The position numbers were made by a program, and so were the translations under genes. Of a stretch of DNA of 64,000 bases, positions 52,507 through 58,903 are shown one piece after another (position 1 is the stretch's first letter; each line of letters starts with the position of its first letter). Under the pieces are notes generated by a model, which was not told where the DNA came from, ran no database searches, and was given only the letters and a program-made list of their open reading frames with translations. Source of the stretch: Variovorax sp. YR216 (GTDB taxonomy: Bacteria > Pseudomonadota > Gammaproteobacteria > Burkholderiales > Burkholderiaceae_C); assembly GCF_900107745.1 (NCBI RefSeq), contig NZ_FNRO01000002.1, forward strand, positions 806,001-870,000, in the 5' to 3' direction.

Positions 52507-53879
52507 TGACGATGCCCCGCTCGCTCCAGGGTCGTCTTCTGTCCCTCGTGCTGTGCCTGGTGACATGCGTGTGGCTCGCATCCGCGGTGATGACCTGGCT
52601 CGACGTGCGCCACGAGCTGGACGAACTCCTGGACGGGCATCTGGCGCAGGCAGCCGCGATGCTGGTTGCACAGCAGATGCACGAGCCGACCGAGGAGGAC
52701 CGGGACGTCGAGGCCCCGGTCCTGCATCGCTACGCGCCCAAGGTGGCCTTCCAGGTCTTCCATGAAGGCCGCCTCACGCTGCGTTCCGCCAACGCGCCTT
52801 CCCAGCCGATGATCGCTCCCGGACGGCGCTTCAACGCGGGCTTCAGCACGACCGGGATCGACGGTTCGACATGGCGCGTCTTCGCGGCGCACGGCAGCGA
52901 GCGCGATGTGCAGGTGTATGTGGGCGAGCGTCTGGATTCGAGATCCTCGATTCTCTGGGCCGTCCTGCGAAGCGCGCTCTGGCCGGCATTCGTCGCGTTG
53001 CCTCTTCTTGCGCTCTCGGTGTGGTGGGCGGTCCGTCGCGGCACGCTGCCGCTCAGACGGCTCGGCCAGATGCTCGCGCGACGCGAGCCGCAGGCGTTGA
53101 GCCCGGTCGTGATCGACGGCGCTCCGTCGGAGATGGCGCCGATGCTCGACGCACTCAATGGCCTGTTCCGCCGCATCGGCGAACTCCTGGAGTCGGAACG
53201 CCGCTTTACGGCAGACGCCGCGCACGAACTGCGCACGCCCATCGCCGCCATCCGCGCACAGGCGCAGGTCGCGCTCGCCGAGGCCGACGATGGCCGGCGG
53301 TGCCACGCGCTGGAAGCGACGCTCGCCGGCTGTGACCGGGCCGCGCACCTGGTCGAGCAGTTGCTGACGCTGTCGCGCCTCGAGGCCGGCGCAGACCTCG
53401 CGAGCGAGTCGGTGGAACTGTGCGCCCTCGTGCGCAGCGTGGTGGCCGAAGTTGCACCGGCAGCCATCCACAAGCAACAGACCATTGAAGTCGACGCGAC
53501 GCACGAATGCCTGGTTCGTGGCGATCCGATGCTGTTCGTCGTACTGGTGCGCAATCTGGTCGACAACGCAATCCGCTACAGCCCGGCGCGGGCGGCGGTC
53601 CACATCGAAGTCGAGTGCCGGCAAGGCCGTGTGCGACTCGAGGTCGAGGACAGCGGCCCCGGCATGAAGGACGAAGACATCGCGCGGTGCGGAGAACGCT
53701 TCTTTCGCGTGCTCGGCAGCGGCGAGAGCGGCAGCGGCCTGGGATGGTCCATCGTGCGGCGGGTCGCATCCGCACAGCAGGCGGCGGTCCGCATCGGACG
53801 GTCGACTCGCCTGGGCGGTCTTGCCGTGAGCGTCGAGTGGGCGGCTAGTGGAATGCCCTCGCATCGACAGGTGTCGTGA
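52506..53879 (+). CDS. Sensor histidine kinase, QseC-like
   Basis: 457 aa: membrane helix about 10-32, periplasmic domain to about 155, second helix (about 158-180), HAMP-like segment, H-box FTADAAHELRTPIAAIRAQAQ, N-box NLVDNAIRYSP, G1 DSGPGMKDED and G2 GSGLGWSIVRRV. Paired with the regulator just upstream. Signal unknown; co-transcription with SHP-DHC-cytochrome b suggests sensing of a redox or oxygen-linked cue. The last 35 bp overlap the convergent Crp/Fnr gene. Confidence 0.93.
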   Translation: MTMPRSLQGRLLSLVLCLVTCVWLASAVMTWLDVRHELDELLDGHLAQAAAMLVAQQMHEPTEEDRDVEAPVLHRYAPKVAFQVFHEGRLTLRSANAPSQPMIAPGRRFNAGFSTTGIDGSTWRVFAAHGSERDVQVYVGERLDSRSSILWAVLRSALWPAFVALPLLALSVWWAVRRGTLPLRRLGQMLARREPQALSPVVIDGAPSEMAPMLDALNGLFRRIGELLESERRFTADAAHELRTPIAAIRAQAQVALAEADDGRRCHALEATLAGCDRAAHLVEQLLTLSRLEAGADLASESVELCALVRSVVAEVAPAAIHKQQTIEVDATHECLVRGDPMLFVVLVRNLVDNAIRYSPARAAVHIEVECRQGRVRLEVEDSGPGMKDEDIARCGERFFRVLGSGESGSGLGWSIVRRVASAQQAAVRIGRSTRLGGLAVSVEWAASGMPSHRQVS

Positions 53880-54579
53880 CTTGCCTCATGAAGGTCGTCA
53901 GGGCATCGACTCTTGGAATGTGAATTTCGCGGCGGCCTTTTTCCAGAAAGCGGATGACATCGCCGCGCGCCATGCGGGACAGGGCACGGCTGACGGTCTC
54001 GAGTGTCATGCCCAGGTAATTGCCGATCTCGGCACGCGTCATCCGCAGGGAGATCTGGTCGGTGCGCAGCCCTCGCTTCTCCATCGCCTCTGCCCAGTAG
54101 TGGAGGAAGCCGGCGACCCGTGCGTCCGCCGGGAGCGCGCACAGGGACTGGAGCGACTCGTGGTCGCGGGCGAGCTGCCTGCTCATCGCCTGGTGCAGCG
54201 CGCTCAGGAGGGCGGGCGTGCGCAGGGCGGCGTTCAGGAGATCCTCATAGCGGAACGACCAGACTTCGCCCGTATCCATGGCAATCGCGTCGCAGCCGTA
54301 ATGCCCGCTGGCGATGCCGTCCAGGCCCAGCCAGTCGCCGCGGAAGTGCAGGGCGACCACCTGTTCGCGGCCTTCGCTGGACAGGTTCACCATCTTCACC
54401 AGGCCCGAATTCACCACGTACAGCGAGCCGAAATCCTGGCCGACCTGGTAGATCGCGTCGCCGGCATGCACCATCCGCCGTTGCACCGGGAGCGTTGCCT
54501 GCACCAGATGGAGCGTGTCGGCAATTCGCTGCCCGAAGGAGATTTCTTCCACTGCACGCCGACCGGATTCGATTGTCAT
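53845..54579 (-). CDS. Crp/Fnr-family regulator without FNR iron-sulfur cysteines
   Basis: 244 aa: cyclic-nucleotide-binding-like beta-roll (about 20-140; SLYVVNSGLVKMVNLSSEGREQV, DWLGLDGIASGHYG), dimerisation helix and C-terminal HTH with recognition helix TLETVSRALSRM. The ETVSR sequence is the FNR-type reading head for TTGA half sites. The N-terminus has no cysteine, and the fourth FNR Cys position carries Trp, so no [4Fe-4S] sensor is expected; DNR-like NO or heme sensing is an alternative. AGGAGCAAGGCG precedes the ATG. Candidate reader of the six TTG-N8-CAA sites nearby. Confidence 0.92.
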   Translation of the reverse strand: MTIESGRRAVEEISFGQRIADTLHLVQATLPVQRRMVHAGDAIYQVGQDFGSLYVVNSGLVKMVNLSSEGREQVVALHFRGDWLGLDGIASGHYGCDAIAMDTGEVWSFRYEDLLNAALRTPALLSALHQAMSRQLARDHESLQSLCALPADARVAGFLHYWAEAMEKRGLRTDQISLRMTRAEIGNYLGMTLETVSRALSRMARGDVIRFLEKGRREIHIPRVDALTTFMRQVTTPVDARAFH

Positions 54580-54624
54580 CGCCTTGCTCCTCTGTTGATT
54601 GGATGGTTGTCAGCGTAGGCGCGG

Positions 54625-54640
54625 TGTGAAACAGTTCACT
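54625..54640. promoter_or_regulatory. CRP-like palindrome TGTGA-N6-TCACT
   Basis: TGTGA-AACAGT-TCACT contains the perfect inverted repeat GTGAA-ACAG-TTCAC (54626-54639). Its centre is about 54 bp upstream of the Crp/Fnr-family regulator start and 131 bp from the cytochrome start. It matches the CRP consensus in all but one of the ten conserved positions. It could be a CRP site or an autoregulatory site. Confidence 0.45.
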
Positions 54641-54698
54641 GAATGCCCAAGACGACTGCGTAACGCTGCGTGAATGCCGTGTAAACGGCCTGTGGCAA

Positions 54699-54712
54699 TT
54701 GCGCTGCGTCAA
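54699..54712 (+). promoter_or_regulatory. FNR/DNR-type box upstream of the cytochrome c gene
   Basis: TTGCG-CTGC-GTCAA. The same 14 bases occur at 58283-58296 upstream of a Usp gene, and near matches stand before two further genes. Centre is about 59 bp before the ATG at 54764, which suits activation from -41.5. Confidence 0.6.
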
Positions 54713-54763
54713 ACGAACGGAGCCGCGCCTGCGCGATGCTGGGCGGCCTTCAAGGAGCGCGCC

Positions 54764-55105
54764 ATGACATTTGCACTGCCAGCCGCCTGTGTTCTGTTGG
54801 GGGTTCTCCTGTGCGGGCCGCCCGCTGCCGCGCAGTCGCGTGGAGAACTCCTCTACACCACCCATTGCGTGGCCTGCCACACGACGGAGGTCCACTGGCG
54901 CGACCGCCGCCTGGCGACGGACTGGGACAGCCTCCAGGCGCAGGTGGCGCGTTGGCAGTCGATCGGGTTCCTCGCCTGGAGCGACGACGACATCGCCGCC
55001 GTGACCAAGTACCTCAACGAGAGCTACTACGGCTTCAAGCCGCGCAGCGGTGCGCCGATGGTGCTCACCCCCGCGGCGAAAACCTGCGAGGGTTCTCGCT
55101 GCTGA
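54764..55105 (+). CDS. Small exported monoheme cytochrome c
   Basis: 113 aa: signal peptide (MTFALPAACVLLGVLLCGPPAAAQS), one heme site (TTHCVACHTTEVHWRD), Trp-rich mid-region (RLATDWDSLQAQVARWQ), helix DDDIAAVTKYLNESYYGF, and two C-terminal cysteines (KTCEGSRC). Resembles small class I cytochromes or cytochrome-like proteins seen in denitrifier clusters; the electron partner is unknown. AAGGAG lies 6 bp before the ATG. Preceded by an FNR-type box. Confidence 0.85.
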   Translation: MTFALPAACVLLGVLLCGPPAAAQSRGELLYTTHCVACHTTEVHWRDRRLATDWDSLQAQVARWQSIGFLAWSDDDIAAVTKYLNESYYGFKPRSGAPMVLTPAAKTCEGSRC

Positions 55106-55145
55106 AGCATCGGAAGGTCCCGGAGGTCGTGATCACTTGAGTGCG

Positions 55146-56102
55146 ATGTCCCCGCGAAGGATGGCCGCCCTGGCGGCCAGGATGGGCGAGGACGCGCTCA
55201 GGCAGCGGCTCGCCATGGAGAGGGAGCAGGACAGCCATCACTACCGGCATGTGGAGGACTTCCTGCACCCGGAACACCTGCCCTCCGCGGGCCGGATGAT
55301 CCATCGCGTCCTCACCGCCGTGGGCCTGCGCGCACGCGGCCGAAGCAACGCGCGGCGGATCCGGGTCGGTCACAACCGGGTGCACCTGGGCCGGCTGCCG
55401 GAGGCATTCGAGGGCTGCACGCTGCTGCATCTGAGCGACCTGCATCTGGACGTGGGACGCCACTACGTGGATGCGCTGGTGGCCACGGTCCGTGGGCTGG
55501 CTTGCGATGCCTGCGTGCTCACGGGCGACTACCGCTTCGGCATCCAGGGCTCGTGCGCACCGGCGATCGCGGCGCTGGAGCGGCTCGTCCCGCTGCTGCC
55601 GCAGCCGGTGTTTGCGGTGCTGGGCAATCACGACGGCATTGCGCTCGTCGAGGGCCTCGAGCAACTGGGCGTTCGCGTGCTCATGAACGAGCGCGCGACG
55701 CTCGAGCGCGGCGGCGCGCAATTGCACATCGCCGGCATCGACGACGCCCATTACTTCCGCACGCACGACATCGCGCGCGCGCGGGACGGACTGCCGCCGG
55801 AGGCGTGCGCGATCCTTCTTTCGCACACGCCGGAGCCCTATCGCATCGCAGCAGCACACGGCTTCGACCTGATGCTGAGCGGGCATACGCATGGCGGCCA
55901 GATCTGCCTGCCCGGCGGGATCCCGGTGCTGACGGATTGCCCCGCACCGCGCAGTGTGGCGCGGGGGGCGTGGCGTTTCGGCCGCATGCAGGGCTTCACC
56001 TCGGTGGGCTGCGGCTGCTCGATCATCGACGCGCGCTTTCACTGCCCGCCAGAAGTCACGGTGCACGTGCTTCATGGCGCCGAGACCAGCCGCAGTCAGT
56101 AG
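55146..56102 (+). CDS. Calcineurin-like metallophosphoesterase
   Basis: 318 aa. Metallophosphoesterase motifs in order: LLHLSDLHLD (DXH), LTGDYRFG (GD), VLGNHDG (GNHD), ILLSHTPEP and LSGHTHGGQ (GHXH). These bind two metal ions. Related to YkuE-like or UDP-sugar/phospholipid phosphodiesterases; an N-terminal basic region (about 1-75) may contact membranes. The substrate cannot be read from sequence. The gene is 40 bp after the cytochrome; a TTG at 55137 could replace the ATG. The 3' end overlaps the convergent CarS-like gene by 7 bp. Confidence 0.88.
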   Translation: MSPRRMAALAARMGEDALRQRLAMEREQDSHHYRHVEDFLHPEHLPSAGRMIHRVLTAVGLRARGRSNARRIRVGHNRVHLGRLPEAFEGCTLLHLSDLHLDVGRHYVDALVATVRGLACDACVLTGDYRFGIQGSCAPAIAALERLVPLLPQPVFAVLGNHDGIALVEGLEQLGVRVLMNERATLERGGAQLHIAGIDDAHYFRTHDIARARDGLPPEACAILLSHTPEPYRIAAAHGFDLMLSGHTHGGQICLPGGIPVLTDCPAPRSVARGAWRFGRMQGFTSVGCGCSIIDARFHCPPEVTVHVLHGAETSRSQ

Positions 56103-56587
56103 GGACGGTCGCGCAAGCCCATGCGGTGGAACAGCCACGCCACCGGGGTTTCCATCAGCAGGAAAGCGAGCGTCACGCCCGCAATCACCGGCCAGGGGAT
56201 CGCCAGCGCGTGCTGCAAAGCCAGCAGCGGCAGCAGCGATTCGGGAATCTGGTCGATGCCGAAGGACTGTCCGCTCGGTGCGATGCCCAGACGGCGCTTG
56301 ACGAAACTCGAAAGCGCGTCCCCCGTCATGGCCAGGAGGCCGAACAGGGCGCCCACGTCAGGCGGGAAGCCGAGAACGGGCGCGACGACCGCAGCCGCCA
56401 TCACCGCGGCGGCGAGCCCGCGCCAGGTCTTCGAGGGGCCGAGCCACGGCCGGCCGTCGAGGAAAGGGCGGCCGAAATCGATCGGGACGCACCAGTACTC
56501 GCCCAGCATGCCCTTGAAAAGGATCGGTGCGCCGTTGGCAGCGGTGAGCAGCAACAGCAGGCGCACCCCCAGCCAGAACGTTTCCAT
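56096..56587 (-). CDS. CDP-archaeol synthase-like (CarS/DUF46) membrane protein
   Basis: 163-aa polytopic membrane protein of the CarS family, whose archaeal members transfer CMP from CTP to archaeal lipid precursors. Visible motifs: TAANGAPIL, DFGRPFLDGRPWLGPSKTWRG, and TGDALSSFVKRRLGIAPSG, the CDP-alcohol/cytidylyltransferase signature. About five membrane helices. Bacterial homologues are uncharacterised; a lipid or polyprenyl cytidylyltransferase activity is inference. It follows the hibernation-factor-like gene by 39 bp on the same strand. Confidence 0.8.
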   Translation of the reverse strand: METFWLGVRLLLLLTAANGAPILFKGMLGEYWCVPIDFGRPFLDGRPWLGPSKTWRGLAAAVMAAAVVAPVLGFPPDVGALFGLLAMTGDALSSFVKRRLGIAPSGQSFGIDQIPESLLPLLALQHALAIPWPVIAGVTLAFLLMETPVAWLFHRMGLRDRPY

Positions 56588-56626
56588 GTCTATCTCGCTC
56601 GATGTCGTGGCGATCGGGCCGGGATC

Positions 56627-56995
56627 TCACTCACCGCCCGTGTCGTCGCCGTCGCGATGGGTGAGCGTGGCGTGGTGCTTGACCCTGCCGCGGCGGATCT
56701 GCTGGCTGTCTTCCAGCCTCCGATTGATCGCGTCGAAGGCATCCCGCAGGGCGATGTAGGCGTCGTGCTCGTGCGCATGCGAGACGATGAGTTCCCGGCC
56801 CGGCAACGTCATGGCAACGCGGGCGGAAAAGAATCCGCCCGTCTGCCCATGCCGCGCTTCGCGGGAGATCGTCACCCGGCAGCCCGTCAGGTCCGCGAAG
56901 TGCCGCTCGAGATACTCGACTCGGGATCGGGCGAAGTCCTCGACCGCGTCCGAGCGTGCGACGCCGTCGAACTGGATGGCAAAAGGCAGATTCAT
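56627..56995 (-). CDS. HPF/RaiA-family ribosome-associated protein (short form)
   Basis: 122 aa: MNLPFAIQFDGVARSDAVED, GCRVTISREARHGQTGGFFSARVAMTLPGRELIVS, DAYIALRDAFDAINRRLEDSQ. This is the beta-alpha fold of hibernation-promoting factor or YfiA, which silence ribosomes in starvation or oxygen lack. I chose the ATG at 56995 because the FNR-type box at 57051-57064 and a GGAAG site lie upstream; starts at 57010 and 57016 are possible. A GTG at 57082 would put the box inside the gene. HPF-like proteins under FNR or ANR control are known in other bacteria. Confidence 0.82.
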   Translation of the reverse strand: MNLPFAIQFDGVARSDAVEDFARSRVEYLERHFADLTGCRVTISREARHGQTGGFFSARVAMTLPGRELIVSHAHEHDAYIALRDAFDAINRRLEDSQQIRRGRVKHHATLTHRDGDDTGGE

Positions 56996-57050
56996 GTCGC
57001 GTACTTCCATATTCATGTCGATACGATCGCGCATCCGCGGCGCCCAAGGT

Positions 57051-57064
57051 TTGCGCTGGCGCAA
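57051..57064 (-). promoter_or_regulatory. FNR/DNR-type box upstream of the HPF-like gene
   Basis: TTGCG-CTGG-CGCAA: a perfect inverted repeat of TTGCG with 4-bp spacer. Centre is about 62 bp before the ATG at 56995. Same architecture as the sites at 54699, 57748 and 58283. Confidence 0.55.
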
Positions 57065-57087
57065 GTCTTCGTCCTGCGACACGCCCT

Positions 57088-57693
57088 TTACTTGGCTGGC
57101 GATGGTGGCGCCGCAGGTCCCGGAGCGCGAGCGGCTTCGATGGCTTGGGCCGCGGCGTCGCGGGCGGCTTGTGCGGCCTTGTGCGTCGCTTCGGCTGCGG
57201 CCTGGAGGGCTTCCCGCGCGCTCTGGGCTGCCTTTTCGGCCTCTTCCCCGGTCGACTTTGCGGCCATCCGGACCGCCTCTTCCGCGCGTCTCAGCGCCTC
57301 CTCGGTGGCCTTGGTTGCCTTCCTGCTTTCTTCCAACGCTGAATTCGCAGCCTCTTTGCCGGCATCGAGCGCCATGGCCGACGATGCCGAGGCCTTTTCC
57401 TCGAAGCGTCGCGCTGCGTCCGCGGCCTTCTGCGCGGCGCGCCGGATGCCTTCAGCCAACGCCTTGGAAATCTTTCCGGCGTTGACCTTGCCTTGCTCGG
57501 CAGCGGCATTCGCCGCATCGGCCGCCTTCTTCGCCGCGCTTTGCGCTTCCTTTGCGGCCTTGCTGGCGGCATCCCTGGCCTTCTGGGACGGCGTCGAAGC
57601 CGGGCTGAGCTGGCCCGGCGGGTCCAGGCCCGCGCCAGGGCAGGCGGAGCCCAGGGTGAGAGCAACAAGGGCGATCAGGAACTGCATCCGCAT
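57088..57693 (-). CDS. Exported Ala/Lys-rich helical repeat protein
   Basis: 201 aa. Hydrophobic N-terminus (MRMQFLIALVALTLGSACPG) as signal peptide; Cys18 could be a lipidation site, but the lipobox is imperfect. The rest is Ala/Lys/Glu-rich with irregular heptad-like periodicity (AAKEAQSAAKKAADAAN, EEALRRAEEAVRMAAKS), predicting one long alpha-helix like LEA or antifreeze-type proteins. No family recognised. It has its own FNR-type box 55 bp before the ATG and ends 5 bp before the alternative start of the HPF-like gene. A periplasmic stress-protective role is inference. Confidence 0.75.
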   Translation of the reverse strand: MRMQFLIALVALTLGSACPGAGLDPPGQLSPASTPSQKARDAASKAAKEAQSAAKKAADAANAAAEQGKVNAGKISKALAEGIRRAAQKAADAARRFEEKASASSAMALDAGKEAANSALEESRKATKATEEALRRAEEAVRMAAKSTGEEAEKAAQSAREALQAAAEATHKAAQAARDAAAQAIEAARAPGPAAPPSPAK

Positions 57694-57747
57694 GGCCGTC
57701 TCCGGAAGTCGATACGGCGAGCTTCATGCCGGCGGCGCCCGAGGCGC

Positions 57748-57761
57748 TTGCGCTATCGCAA
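57748..57761 (-). promoter_or_regulatory. FNR/DNR-type box upstream of the Ala/Lys-rich protein gene
   Basis: TTGCG-CTAT-CGCAA: perfect TTGCG inverted repeat. Centre about 61 bp before the ATG at 57693. It overlaps the end of the Nudix gene (stop codon at 57753-57755). Confidence 0.55.
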
Positions 57762-58253
57762 GGAATGCGCTTCTGGCGTCGACCCGGCGTCCTGCGCGAG
57801 CAGGTGGTCGAGCCGTTCGATGAACACCCGTTGCGCCGGATGTACGCGGCGGCAGGCTTCCTCGGCGGTGAACCATTCGGCGCGATCGGCCTCGGGAAAG
57901 CTCGCGCGCCGGCCTGAGTGCGGCGGCCATTCGAGTTCGAAGGTGTTCGACACCAGTGCTCCCGGGTCGCAGTCGCCTTCGAAGGCCCACGCGGCGACGA
58001 GCTTGCCGCTGCGCATCCGGGTTTCGCCGAGGCTGCGGTGCATGGCGCCCGAAGGAAACCCGGTCTCTTCGGCGAATTCCCGCTTCGCTGCGGCCAGGGC
58101 GTCTTCCGTCGCGCAGTCGTATTCGCCCTTCGGTATCGACCACGCGCCCTCGTCCTTCCGTGCCCAGAAGGGTCCGCCCGGATGCACGAGCAACACCTCG
58201 AGCGAACCGTGCGTGCGTCGGTACATGAGCAGGCCTGCGCTTCGTGTTGCCAT
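57753..58253 (-). CDS. Nudix hydrolase
   Basis: 166 aa. Start MATRSAGLLMYRR; Nudix box around GEYDCATEDALAAAKREFAEETGF, which fits E-X7-RE-U-X-EE-X-GU but has six instead of five residues between the first Gly and Glu. WSIPKGEY is a hallmark of the diadenosine-polyphosphate-like subgroup. It hydrolyses a nucleoside diphosphate linked to another moiety; exact substrate unknown. It is divergent from the Usp gene, with the FNR-type site at 58283 between them. Confidence 0.88.
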   Translation of the reverse strand: MATRSAGLLMYRRTHGSLEVLLVHPGGPFWARKDEGAWSIPKGEYDCATEDALAAAKREFAEETGFPSGAMHRSLGETRMRSGKLVAAWAFEGDCDPGALVSNTFELEWPPHSGRRASFPEADRAEWFTAEEACRRVHPAQRVFIERLDHLLAQDAGSTPEAHSLR

Positions 58254-58282
58254 CGGCGTCGATTGGATCACCTTCGCAGCGC

Positions 58283-58296
58283 TTGCGCTGCGTCAA
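58283..58296 (+). promoter_or_regulatory. FNR/DNR-type box upstream of uspA-thymidine phosphorylase
   Basis: TTGCG-CTGC-GTCAA, identical over 14 bases to the site at 54699-54712. Centre about 67 bp before the Usp ATG at 58357. It lies 30 bp upstream of the Nudix start in the other direction. Confidence 0.6.
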
Positions 58297-58356
58297 ATCC
58301 CGTGCGTGCAGGGCGCGAATACTGGAGTCTCCCGATCCAGCCTGGAGGAAGACGCC

Positions 58357-58869
58357 ATGTACCAGCGAATCCTTGTTCCCGTCGACGGCAGCCCGACATC
58401 GACAGGCGGCCTTGAAGAAGCCATCCGGATCGCGAAGCTGACCCAGGGGCGCTTGCGGCTGCTCCACGTCGTCGACGAGCTTTCATTCGCACTCGCGATG
58501 GGCAGCGAGTCGGCCTTTGGCGACGAGGCGTTGAGGGCCATGCGCACGGAGGCCAAGCGAGTCCTCGATGCCGCCCTGGCCACGGCGCAGTCTGCGGGCG
58601 TGGAAGCGGAGACCCGCCTTCGCGAAACATTCCCGAGCACGCTGTCGGAAGGGGTCGCGGCGGAGGCGCACGAATGGGGCGCCGACCTGATCGTGCTCGG
58701 CACGCACGGGCGGCGCGGCGCGAAGCGGCTGATGCTCGGCAGCGACGCGGAACGCATCCTGCGCGTCGCACCCGTGCCGGTCCTGCTGGTGCGTGCGGCG
58801 GACGAGAAGGACGCCTCTGGCGACCTGCTGCGCGCGACCGCCTCCGCGCTCGCCATGGCCGGCGAATGA
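58357..58869 (+). CDS. Universal stress protein (UspA family)
   Basis: 170 aa, start MYQRILVPVDGSPTSTGG, ATP motif GTHGRRGAKRLMLGSDAERI. Very similar to the Usp at 39534-40067, in keeping with duplication. TGGAGGAAG precedes the ATG. Downstream gene on the same strand is thymidine phosphorylase, 34 bp away, so probably one transcript driven from the FNR-type box. Confidence 0.93.
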   Translation: MYQRILVPVDGSPTSTGGLEEAIRIAKLTQGRLRLLHVVDELSFALAMGSESAFGDEALRAMRTEAKRVLDAALATAQSAGVEAETRLRETFPSTLSEGVAAEAHEWGADLIVLGTHGRRGAKRLMLGSDAERILRVAPVPVLLVRAADEKDASGDLLRATASALAMAGE

Positions 58870-58903
58870 GCCCGCCGGGGCCACCGGCGCTGGGACGGCG
58901 GTC

